Shown here: piece by piece, positions 1-7,578 of the stretch
Position numbering within the stretch: position 1 is the first letter of the stretch
How the letters are laid out: every line of letters begins with the position of its first letter
Source: Alphaproteobacteria bacterium
Lineage (GTDB): Bacteria; Pseudomonadota; Alphaproteobacteria; Kiloniellales; DSM-21159
NCBI GenBank assembly: GCA_030433005.1
Contig: JAUILQ010000008.1
Location: 81,106 to 123,856, forward strand
DNA length: 42,751 bases
Direction of reading: 5' to 3'
Made by a program: the position numbers and the translations under genes
Notes under the pieces: model-generated
The model's input: only the letters and a program-made list of their open reading frames with translations
Told to the model about the DNA's origin: nothing
Databases searched by the model: none

Positions 1-807
1 CGAGCAGGTGTAGAGCAGGAGCGGCCGCCCGGGATCGAGGCCGAGGTCGGCGCAGAAGGCCGCGCGGTCGCGGTGCGGCCGGCGCTCGAACCAGTCGTCG
101 AAGAGCTGCGCGCCGGTCGCTTCGACCCGCGCGCGCGGCACCCCGTGCAGTTCGATCGCCTCCTCGACCTGGTCGGCGTTCCACACGAAGACTCGGTCCG
201 GCAGCACCGGGATCAGGCCCTTGTTGGTCAGGTTGTCCCAGCTGGCGACCAGCAGGCCCGTCGGCAGGCCGCGCCGGGCGGCCGCCTTCAGGTAGTCGAT
301 CTGGCTGGAGCCGAAGTCGATCAGCGGCGTCACCAGCACCAGGTCCGGCGCGACCCGCTCGAGCACCCCGGCGATCGCCGGATCCTCGGGCAATGCGGCC
401 TCGACCCGCTGCGCCAGCCCGGCCAGCCGCTCGGCGCGCTCCGTGGAGCCCGGGGCGCCGCCGAAGGCAAGCTGCCGGAGCGCCGGATGAACCAGCGAGG
501 CGGCGCGCTCGGCGCAGCGCGTCGCCTGGGCGTAGCGCGGATGCTGGTAGCGCGTGTAGTCGCGCAGCACGCGCGCCTGGTGGGCCAGGACGCGCCAGGC
601 GTCGCCGCGTGCCGGCACGCCGAGCAGCTCGACCGAGGGGCAGTCGGCGAGCAGCGCGTCGGCGGCCTGCTTGATCTCCGGCGGGGCCTTGTCGCGGGCG
701 TCCTCGTAGCCGATCACCACCCGGTGGCCGCGTCCGGCGAGCGTACGTACGAGCCCCTCGTAGTTGCGCAGATACATCAGGTTGCGCATGAGCAGGAGGA
801 GCGTCAT
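1..807 (-). CDS. GT-B-like transferase with SWDNLTNKG motif, 3' end outside window
   Basis: Only the first 269 codons are present; the reading frame stays open to position 1. The protein starts MTLLLLMRNL and continues with a beta-strand/helix pattern (MYLRNYEGLVRTLAGRGH) typical of the first Rossmann half of GT-B enzymes. It carries VTPLIDFGS, then ASWDNLTNKG, VWNADQVEEA and GAQLFDDWFERRP, which match the proteins at 2896-4566 and 4846-7521 block by block. I infer a cytoplasmic or membrane-associated glycosyl- or glycerophosphate-type transferase in surface glycan assembly; the donor and acceptor cannot be read from the sequence. The ATG at 805-807 was chosen because it gives the same N-terminus as its relatives, although no strong ribosome binding site precedes it. 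It is divergent from the gene at 1057. Confidence 0.8.
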   Translation of the reverse strand, partial: MTLLLLMRNLMYLRNYEGLVRTLAGRGHRVVIGYEDARDKAPPEIKQAADALLADCPSVELLGVPARGDAWRVLAHQARVLRDYTRYQHPRYAQATRCAERAASLVHPALRQLAFGGAPGSTERAERLAGLAQRVEAALPEDPAIAGVLERVAPDLVLVTPLIDFGSSQIDYLKAAARRGLPTGLLVASWDNLTNKGLIPVLPDRVFVWNADQVEEAIELHGVPRARVEATGAQLFDDWFERRPHRDRAAFCADLGLDPGRPLLLYTCS

Positions 808-920
808 CGGGTTCCGTGGGGCTGCTGCAGGGGCGTCGTTGGGCCCGTCGCGGGGGACGTCGCAGGGCGTCGGACGGGCGGCGCGGACTGTAGTGACAAG
901 GCCGCGCGCGTTACAAGGCC

Positions 921-950
921 GTGCTCGCCCGTGCTGGGCCGTGCTGGGCC
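921..950. repeat. 10-bp tandem repeat in divergent intergenic region
   Basis: Two exact copies of gtgctgggcc lie at 931-950, preceded by a degenerate copy (gtgctcgccc) at 921-930. They sit in the 249-base gap between the divergent genes at 807 and 1057. I see no other clear signal in that gap. The function is unknown and it may be simple slippage. Confidence 0.6.
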
Positions 951-1056
951 GCGCCGGGGGACGAGCAGACGCCTGTTCAGGCGCGGCCGCCCGTGCCACA
1001 AGGGCGCGCGCCCGTCCGCCTCGGAAGCTCGGGGCGTGCAGCAACGGAGAGAAGAC

Positions 1057-2169
1057 TTGGCAGCTTTCCGCCAGACCGTGATGCGCCGCGCGATCCGCGC
1101 CGCCAGCCTGTCGCTCAATGCCGTGGGCGTCGGCCCGGCGGTCAAGCGCGCGGTGATGCGCGAGGTCACGACGGCGATCCTCAAGGGCAATTTCAGCCCG
1201 GCCACGGTGCAGGGCTGGCTGGCCGAGCAGATCGACCGCGAGATCGCCGAGGCGGCTGCCGGCGGCCGCACCATCGTGGTCGGGCCCTGGCTGATGGAGG
1301 TCGGCTTCGAGCTGCTCTACTGGATCCCCTTCCTGCGCGCCGCGCTGCGCCGCCAGGGCGTCGGGCCGGAGCGCGTCGTCGCGCTGTCGCGCGGCGGCAC
1401 GGAGCGCTGGTACGCCGGCGTCGCGGACCGCTACTGCGAGGTCTTCGACCTGATCGACCAGGAGCGCTTCCTCGCCGGCAACGCCGAGATGGAGCGCGAG
1501 AGCCGCGGCAAGAAGCCCTTCGAGGCGACCGCCTTCGAGCGCGAGCTGGTCGCGCTGGCGGCCGACCGCCTCGGCCTCGAGAAGCCGGCGGCGCTGCACG
1601 CCGGCCTGATGTACCGGATGTTCCGCCAGGCCTGGAACAGCCGGCTCGGTGGCGAGCCGCTACTGCCCTACCTCGAGTATGCGCCGATCGCCGGCCCCTT
1701 CGAGCGGCCCGAGCTGCCGTTCGAGGGCCCCTACGTCGCCGCCAAGTACTACTTCTCCGACGCCTTCCCGGCGAGCGAGCGCGCCGCCGCCTTCCTGCGC
1801 CGGCATCTGGCTGCGCTCGCCGAGCGGCAGCCGGTCGTGCTGCTGAACACCGGGCTGCGCCTCGACGACCACGCCGATTCCATCAGCCTAGAGCATCCCA
1901 ACCTCTTCGACGCCAGCCGGCTCTGGTCGGCGCGCGACAACCTGGCCCGGCAGACCGCGCTGGTCGCCAACGCCCAGCGCCTCTTCTGCACCTACGGCGG
2001 CTTCAGCTACCTGGGGCCGCTTGTCGGGGTCAGCACGGAAGCGGTCTACGCGCACCCGAACTTCATCGGCACCCACCTGGACCTGGCGCTGCGCGCGCTC
2101 GACTTTCCGCAGGCCGGGCTGGCCGTCTCGCCGCTGGCGGCGATCGAGGGCGGGGCGCCGGCCGGCTAG
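1057..2169 (+). CDS. stand-alone GT9-like transferase domain protein
   Basis: This 370-residue protein is homologous along its length to the C-terminal half of the fusion protein at 4846-7521. Shared blocks are VGPWLMEVGFELLYWIPFLR (about residues 75-94), SRGGTERWYAG, a tyrosine/phenylalanine-rich AKYYFSDAFP block, and CTYGGFSYLGPLVGV near the C-terminus. The first and last blocks resemble the GxGE-type N-terminal loop and the glycine-rich C-terminal donor loop of ADP-heptose transferases (GT9). I therefore infer a GT-B sugar transferase of unknown specificity. The start chosen is TTG at 1057 because GGAGAG lies 5 bases upstream; GTG 1036 and ATG 1081 are alternatives. Its TAG stop is shared, antiparallel, with the stop of the convergent methyltransferase gene (palindrome CTAG, 2166-2169). 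Confidence 0.72.
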   Translation: MAAFRQTVMRRAIRAASLSLNAVGVGPAVKRAVMREVTTAILKGNFSPATVQGWLAEQIDREIAEAAAGGRTIVVGPWLMEVGFELLYWIPFLRAALRRQGVGPERVVALSRGGTERWYAGVADRYCEVFDLIDQERFLAGNAEMERESRGKKPFEATAFERELVALAADRLGLEKPAALHAGLMYRMFRQAWNSRLGGEPLLPYLEYAPIAGPFERPELPFEGPYVAAKYYFSDAFPASERAAAFLRRHLAALAERQPVVLLNTGLRLDDHADSISLEHPNLFDASRLWSARDNLARQTALVANAQRLFCTYGGFSYLGPLVGVSTEAVYAHPNFIGTHLDLALRALDFPQAGLAVSPLAAIEGGAPAG

Positions 2170-2879
2170 AGCAGCGGCTCGAAGCGGACCATGCGGTGCT
2201 TCTCGGCGAAGCGGCCGCCGCGCGCGGCGAAGAGCTCCATCAGCGCCGGGTCGCCGTACTTCAGGCCCTCGCGCTTGGCCTGGCGGATCAGCTTGAGGCA
2301 GAGCCGGCCGCCCGGGACCAGCTGGTGGTCGCGGACGTCGTCGAGAAAGAAGCTCCAGTCGTCGAGGTCGAACAGCTTGCCGTCCGGGCGCGTGTTGAAG
2401 CCCAGCATGAAGGCGGTGACCAGGTCGAAGCGCGCGCCCAGGGCCGGCAGCGGCTGGCGCGGCCGGATCGCGTGATCGACGCGGTCCAGCCCGAACAGCG
2501 CGCAGAAGTCGTCGTAGAGCGGGATGCCGGGCTGGTCGAGCGCGACGCAGTCGTGTCCCAGATAGCGGCAGACGAAGGGGAAGTGGCCGGCCCCCGTGCC
2601 GAGATCGAGGATGCGCAGCGCCGGGCCGGTGCCGAAGCGCGGTCCCTCGTGCAGCCCGAGCTTGCCGGCGAGCTTCCACTTCTCGCGCAGCCAGCGCTCC
2701 GGCTCCAGGTATTTGGTCTCGCTGCCGGCGCCGCCGTGGCGCTCGGCGAGCGCCGCCATGCGATCGGCGGTCAGCAGGCTCGCGGCGTGGTCGAGGAAGG
2801 CGCGCTCGCGCGGCGCAGGTGCCGCGGCGTCGGGAGCGGGCTCGGCGGCGGGGGCGGCGGACGTCGGGGCGCTGGGCAT
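2166..2879 (-). CDS. class I SAM-dependent methyltransferase
   Basis: This 237-residue protein has an Ala/Pro-rich N-terminal tail of about 25 residues. The SAM-binding motif I, ILDLGTGAGHFP, lies near residue 95, followed by an acidic motif II region (CVALDQPG) and a post-I segment RFDLVTAFMLGFN. The later LVPGGRLCLKL strand is typical of the Methyltransf_11/23 group. Start ATG 2879 is well supported by AGGAGG four bases upstream. The gene follows the transferase at 2896-4566 on the same strand with a 16-base gap, so they are probably co-transcribed. I infer methylation of a sugar or glycan end in the same pathway; the substrate is unknown. Confidence 0.85.
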   Translation of the reverse strand: MPSAPTSAAPAAEPAPDAAAPAPRERAFLDHAASLLTADRMAALAERHGGAGSETKYLEPERWLREKWKLAGKLGLHEGPRFGTGPALRILDLGTGAGHFPFVCRYLGHDCVALDQPGIPLYDDFCALFGLDRVDHAIRPRQPLPALGARFDLVTAFMLGFNTRPDGKLFDLDDWSFFLDDVRDHQLVPGGRLCLKLIRQAKREGLKYGDPALMELFAARGGRFAEKHRMVRFEPLL

Positions 2880-2895
2880 AAGGCCTCCTGCTCGC

Positions 2896-4566
2896 TCAAT
2901 CCGACGAAATCGGGGCGCGCCGCCGCGAGCCGCCGTTCGACTTCGGCCGCTCGGTCCAGCCGAGCTGGATCGCGATCCAGGTCTTGAGGCGAGACAGCGG
3001 GCGGTTCTTCGGCCCCCATTTCTTGGTGCTGCGCCCCGAGCCGACGAAATACAGCCAGATCGCCGCCGGCAGCAGCAGCAGGCGGACCATCGGCGCGTAC
3101 CAGGGCCGGCGTGCGGCGTCGGGGCGCAGGCTCGCCAGGCTCTCGCAGGCCTCGACCATGACCGGGGTCGCCGGCCGCTCGATTCCATGCGGCCGCAGGA
3201 AGCCCTCGACGAAGCGGGCGATCGCGGCCCGCTCGCCGCCGTCGCCGGCAAGGCTGTCGCGCAGCGCCGCGAACAGCCCGTCGAAGTCCTCGGCGACATG
3301 GAGGAAGCCGTCGCGGGTCAGGTGCCGGAAGTGCACCATCGCCTCCTGGCTCTCGGCGAACTCGGGGTCGAGCAGGGTGAAGGTCGGCCGGCCGACGATG
3401 CCGGCCTCCAGCAGCGCGCTGGTGTTGATGCCGAACACAGCGGCTGCGTGGTGCAGCGAGTCGTAGTAGTTGGCCTGGGCGGCCTCGACCACGGGATAGC
3501 CGCCGGCGCGCGGGAAGACCGCGACGTTGGGGCGGCCGGCGATCTCCGGCGCGTCCCATTGCGCGGCGTATTTGGCCGAGCCCGGATGCGGCCGGATCAG
3601 CACGCCGGCCTCGCGCAGCAGCGGGTCGGGATGGCTGCGCAGCCGCTCCAGCCAGCGCTTGACGAAGCCGGCCTCCTGGCGGGCGATGAACACCGACGAG
3701 CAGGTGTAGAGGATGATCGGCCGCGCCGGGTCGAGGCCGACCTCGCGGCAGAAGGTCTCGCGGTCGCGACTCGGCCGGCGCTCGAACCAGTGGTCGAAGA
3801 GCTGCGCGCCGGTCACCACCACGCGCTCGGCCGGGATGCCGTGGAGCTGCGCGGCCTCCTCGCGCTGCGCCTCGTTCCACACCAGCAGGCGGTCCGGGGC
3901 GACCTGGATCAGGCCCTTGTTGGTCAGGTTGTCCCAGCTCGCCACGGCCAGCGCACAGGGCAGGCCGAGCCGCCGCGTCGCCTTGACCAGGTCGACCTGG
4001 TCGCTGTTGAAGTCGACGAGCGGCGTCACCAGCACGGCGTCGGGCTTGGCGTCGCGCAGCGCCTTCAGCGTCTCGCCAGGCGCCGGCAGGCAGGCCTCGA
4101 TCCGACGCGCCAGGTCCGACAGGAAGCGCGCGCGCGGCCAGGCCCGCTCGGGGTCGCCGGTACGGGCGAGGTCGCGCAGCGGCGGGTAGAGCAGACTCTC
4201 GGCGCGCGCCGCGCACTTGGTCGAGCCGGCCAGCCGCGGATCGAGATAGCGCGTATAGTCGCGCAGGATCCGCAGCTGCTGGGCGAAGGGGCCCCACAGG
4301 CCGGAACGGGCCGGCATCGGCCGCAGCTCGACGGCGCCGGGCTCCGCGCCCTCGGGCCCGGCCTGCTCGAACAGGCTGCGCGCGGCCTCGCGGATCTCCG
4401 GCGTGATCTTGCCGTGCTCGCTCTCGCCCAGCAGCACGACGCGGTGGCCGCGCGCCACGAGCTCGCGAATCGTCGTCGCGTAGTTGCGCAGGTACATGAG
4501 GTTGCGCATCGCGAAGACGAAGCGCAGCGGCCTCTCGGGGTTTTTCTTTGAGTCGGCGGGGCGCAA
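2896..4566 (-). CDS. GT-B-like transferase with SWDNLTNKG motif (full length)
   Basis: The complete 556-residue member of the family also seen at 1-807, 4846-7521 and 28886-32959. Visible blocks: RFVFAMRNLMYLRNYATT (first beta-alpha unit), VTPLVDFNSDQVD, ASWDNLTNKG (about residue 208), a VWNEAQREEA helix, GAQLFDHWFERRP, ILYTCSS, the phosphate/diphosphate-binding-like RPHPGS (about residue 325), YYDSLHHAAAVFGINTSALLEAGIVGRP (shortened here to its key residues Asn-Thr-Ser and Glu) and a C-terminal basic helix. The order resembles GT-B proteins such as UDP-GlcNAc 2-epimerase-like and CDP-glycerol transferase-like enzymes. The only start giving the first beta strand is TTG at 4566; no strong ribosome binding site is visible. 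The function is inferred, not demonstrated. Confidence 0.8.
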   Translation of the reverse strand: MRPADSKKNPERPLRFVFAMRNLMYLRNYATTIRELVARGHRVVLLGESEHGKITPEIREAARSLFEQAGPEGAEPGAVELRPMPARSGLWGPFAQQLRILRDYTRYLDPRLAGSTKCAARAESLLYPPLRDLARTGDPERAWPRARFLSDLARRIEACLPAPGETLKALRDAKPDAVLVTPLVDFNSDQVDLVKATRRLGLPCALAVASWDNLTNKGLIQVAPDRLLVWNEAQREEAAQLHGIPAERVVVTGAQLFDHWFERRPSRDRETFCREVGLDPARPIILYTCSSVFIARQEAGFVKRWLERLRSHPDPLLREAGVLIRPHPGSAKYAAQWDAPEIAGRPNVAVFPRAGGYPVVEAAQANYYDSLHHAAAVFGINTSALLEAGIVGRPTFTLLDPEFAESQEAMVHFRHLTRDGFLHVAEDFDGLFAALRDSLAGDGGERAAIARFVEGFLRPHGIERPATPVMVEACESLASLRPDAARRPWYAPMVRLLLLPAAIWLYFVGSGRSTKKWGPKNRPLSRLKTWIAIQLGWTERPKSNGGSRRRAPISSD

Positions 4567-4696
4567 CTCGGTCGAAGCTCTCGCTGGCGGGGGGACTGTA
4601 CACTGGGCGCTCGGAGGCGGGGGCAGCCGGGCCGCCGGATCGGGCCCGCGGCGGCGCGGCCCGGCGGTTATGCGGGCGCCTGTTGAGCCTTGTCAA

Positions 4697-4724
4697 TTGA
4701 CGGCTTGACGGCGCGATCTATAAG
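4697..4724 (+). promoter_or_regulatory. candidate sigma-70-type promoter for the fusion transferase gene
   Basis: TTGACG at 4697-4702 and TATAAG at 4719-4724 are separated by 16 bases. This lies in an AT-richer patch of the 279-base gap between the divergent genes at 4566 and 4846. Transcription from here would leave a leader of roughly 115 bases before ATG 4846. The prediction is from sequence only. Confidence 0.45.
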
Positions 4725-4845
4725 TTGCGCGCTCTTCGGCCGGGGATGGCCGATGTAGGGTCGGGACCGGACTGGTGGCACCGTGGCGCCTTGTGGCCCG
4801 GAGCGGCTGGGGCGAGTGAAGGGCGGCACGATCGTCAGCGATGCC

Positions 4846-7521
4846 ATGAAGCTTCTTTTCATCATGTATTACCCCGGCTACGTCCGGAACCTGGAGTCGG
4901 TGATCCGGGGACTGGCGGAGGCCGGGCACGAGGTCATCCTCGGCTTCAACGCGCCGCCGCGCGACCCGAACGACCGGCTCGCCGAGGAGCTGCGGGGTCA
5001 GTACGCCAACCTCTCGACCTGCTTCGTGCCGAACCGCGGCGACCGCTGGCAGCTGACCGCCAGCTTCGTGCGCCGCTGCATCGACTACCTGCGCTACCTC
5101 GATCCCGCCTACGACGACGCGCCCGCGCTGAAGGCCCGGATCGCCGGGCGCGTGCCCGGCTTCGTGCGCTTCCTCTACGGTGCCCTGCGCCTGCACGACA
5201 GCGAGCCGCGGCGGCGCTGGATGCACCGCGTGCTGCTGGCGCTCGAGGAGTCGATCCCGACCGACCGCGAGATCGACGCCTTCCTGCGCCAGACCCGGCC
5301 CGACGCGGTCGTGGTGACGCCGCTGATCGACTTCGACAGCAAGCAGGTCGACTGGGTCAAGAGCGCCCAGGCGATGTCGCTGCCGACCTGCCTGACCGTC
5401 TACAGCTGGGACAACCTGACCAACAAGGGCCACATGCGGCTGGTGCCCGACCGCGTCGTCGTCTGGAACGGCGCCCAGCGCGAGGAGGCCGAGCGCTTCC
5501 ACGGCGTGCCGCCCGAGCGGGTCGTGGTGACCGGCGCGCAGACCTACGACAAGTGGTTCGACCGCGCACCCACGGTGGCGCGCGAGGCCTTCCTGGCCAG
5601 CGCCGAGCTCGACCCCAAGCAGCCCTACCTGCTGTACCTCTGTTCCTCGCCGTTCATCGGCGGTACCCACGAGCCGGAGCTGGTGCGCGAGTGGATCGCG
5701 GCGCTGCGCGGCTCCGACGACCCCGACCTCAAGTCCTGCGGCATCATGGTGCGTCCGCATCCGCAGAACGCCAGGGTCTGGGACGGCGTCGACTTCTCGG
5801 CCTTCGGCAACGTGACGATCTTCCCGCACGGCGGCGCCAACCCGGTCGACGAGGCCAGGCGCGCCGACTTCTTCCACTCGCTGCACTTCAGCGCGGCGGT
5901 CGTCGGCATCAACACCAGCGCGATGATCGAGGCCGGGATCGTCGGGCGCACCGTCCTGACGATCCGGGATTCGCGCTTCCAGGCGACCCAGGAAGGCACG
6001 CTGCACTTCCGCCACCTGGTGCGCGAGGGCCTGGTGCGCATCGCCGAATCGGTTCCGGACAGCGTCGCGCTGAGCGGCCAGGCGCTGCGCGGCGAGCTGT
6101 TCGACGGCGAGCGCTCGGCGGCTTTCCTGACCGCCTTCGTGCGGCCGCATGGCCTCGGCGAGGCGGCGACGCCGCGCTACATCGCGGCGCTCGAGGGCAT
6201 GGAGACGGTGCAGGCCGCGCCGCTGAAGCGCGCGCCGCTGCGCAACGCCCTGCTGCGCATGGTGATCGCGCCGGCGGAGTGGCTCGGGCGCCTGAAGGCC
6301 GGCCAGCGCGCGACGCGATCCAAGAAGAAGGCGCCGGCCAAGGCGAAGGCCGGCGCCGCCAAGAAGAAGAAGGGCACCGCGGCGACGGCCAAGCGCGGGC
6401 GCGGCCTGGTCCGCCTGGGCGGCCGGCTGGCGCGCGGGCTCGGCCTCGAGCGCTTCGTCAAGGCGCACGTCCTGCCGCACCTGATCATGGCCGCCCTCGG
6501 CGAGCGGCGCGGCGGCGGCGACATGCTGGCGGCCCTGGAGCGCGAGGTCGGCGACGAGCTCGACCGCGTCGCCGTGGGCGAGGGGCCGATCGTCGTCGGT
6601 CCCTGGACCTCCGAGGTCGGCTTCGAGCTGCTCTACTGGATCCCCTTCGTGCGGGGCTTCGCCGAGAGCCGCGGCGTCGACCCCTCGCGCCTCTTCGTGG
6701 TCTCGCGCGGCGGCACCCGCAGCTGGTACGGCGAGCTGGCCGGGGCCGGCTACCTCGACGTCTTCGACCTGCATCCCGTCGAGAGCTACCGCCGGGCCAA
6801 CGAGTCGGCCTGGGCCGAGCGCGGCCTGCAGAAGCAGGTCATGGCCAGCAGCCTCGACGATGAGCTGATCGCCGAGGGGCGCCGGCGGGTCGGCGACGAG
6901 GCCGCCGCCGTGCTCCATCCCGAGACCATGAACCGGCTGTTCGCGCCTTTCTGGAGCGGCGACGCCGGGCGCGAGCTGATCGCGCGCTACTGCCGCGCCG
7001 CCCCGCGCCGCACGGCGCCGCCGCTGCCCGAGGGCCTCGTCCTGCCGGAGCGCTTCGTTGCCGTGCGCCTCTACTTCCGGCCTTCGTTCCCCGATACGCC
7101 GCGCAACCGAGAGCTCGCGCGCACCCTGGTCCGCCGTCTCGCCGAGCAGCACGAGGTCGTGGTCCTGGAGGCCGGCGACACCTACGACGATCACGACGGC
7201 CTGCAGCTTTCGGGGCTGCACGGGGTGACCCGACTGGCGCCGCCGGCGGCGGCCGACAACCTGGCCTTCCAGAGCGCCGTGATCGCGCGGGCCTCGGCTT
7301 TTTTCTGCACCTACGGCGGTCTCGCCTACCTCGGCCCCGACTACGGCGTGCCGACCTTCGGCCTGTGCAGCGAGCGCGACAAGATCAAGCTGGAGCACCA
7401 CCTCGTGGCCCTGGCCTCGGCGTCAGCGCAGGCCGACTTGGTGCTGCTCGCCCCCGAAGTGCTGCTCGAGCTGCTGGATCCTACTGAGGCTTCAGTTCTG
7501 CGGGCTGCGATTGCGCAATGA
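4846..7521 (+). CDS. bifunctional fusion: SWDNLTNKG GT-B domain + Lys/Ala linker + GT9-like domain
   Basis: An 891-residue protein with two recognisable halves. Residues 1-480 match the family at 2896-4566: MKLLFIMYYPGYVRN start, SWDNLTNKG at about 187, RPHPQ at about 304, GINTSAMIEAG at about 355. Residues about 485-525 are a Lys/Ala-rich, probably disordered linker (runs such as SKKKAPAKAKAG and KKKKGTA). Residues about 580-891 match the stand-alone protein at 1057-2169, with VGPWTSEVGFELLYWIPF and CTYGGLAYLGP. The fusion suggests that the two domain types act on the same glycan, perhaps in consecutive steps. ATG 4846 aligns with relatives; GTG 4816 and GTG 4783 are in-frame alternatives. 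A good promoter candidate lies at 4697-4724. Confidence 0.85.
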   Translation: MKLLFIMYYPGYVRNLESVIRGLAEAGHEVILGFNAPPRDPNDRLAEELRGQYANLSTCFVPNRGDRWQLTASFVRRCIDYLRYLDPAYDDAPALKARIAGRVPGFVRFLYGALRLHDSEPRRRWMHRVLLALEESIPTDREIDAFLRQTRPDAVVVTPLIDFDSKQVDWVKSAQAMSLPTCLTVYSWDNLTNKGHMRLVPDRVVVWNGAQREEAERFHGVPPERVVVTGAQTYDKWFDRAPTVAREAFLASAELDPKQPYLLYLCSSPFIGGTHEPELVREWIAALRGSDDPDLKSCGIMVRPHPQNARVWDGVDFSAFGNVTIFPHGGANPVDEARRADFFHSLHFSAAVVGINTSAMIEAGIVGRTVLTIRDSRFQATQEGTLHFRHLVREGLVRIAESVPDSVALSGQALRGELFDGERSAAFLTAFVRPHGLGEAATPRYIAALEGMETVQAAPLKRAPLRNALLRMVIAPAEWLGRLKAGQRATRSKKKAPAKAKAGAAKKKKGTAATAKRGRGLVRLGGRLARGLGLERFVKAHVLPHLIMAALGERRGGGDMLAALEREVGDELDRVAVGEGPIVVGPWTSEVGFELLYWIPFVRGFAESRGVDPSRLFVVSRGGTRSWYGELAGAGYLDVFDLHPVESYRRANESAWAERGLQKQVMASSLDDELIAEGRRRVGDEAAAVLHPETMNRLFAPFWSGDAGRELIARYCRAAPRRTAPPLPEGLVLPERFVAVRLYFRPSFPDTPRNRELARTLVRRLAEQHEVVVLEAGDTYDDHDGLQLSGLHGVTRLAPPAAADNLAFQSAVIARASAFFCTYGGLAYLGPDYGVPTFGLCSERDKIKLEHHLVALASASAQADLVLLAPEVLLELLDPTEASVLRAAIAQ

Positions 7522-7578
7522 CGGGTGTCGCGTCCCTTGGCTGGTGGTTCCGATGAGATCGATGGTGGGACGAAGGAG

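Noticed and set aside
73..1056. Long open frame upstream of the 1057-2169 gene, in the same frame
   Set aside because: It is antisense to the transferase gene at 1-807, and the residues are Arg/Ala/Gln-rich shadow sequence; only the part from about 1036-1081 onward is protein-like.
2166..2169. Shared CTAG stop of two convergent genes as a regulatory site
   Set aside because: A palindromic CTAG naturally supplies TAG on both strands; convergent genes meeting there need no special explanation.
921..7401. Very long alternative frames (for example 921-2987 plus, 2596-4551 plus, 2771-4696 minus, 4693-7401 minus, 4725-6863 plus)
   Set aside because: High-GC DNA has few stops. These frames are Arg/Ala/Pro/Gly-rich, overlap well-supported genes, and show none of the conserved motifs.
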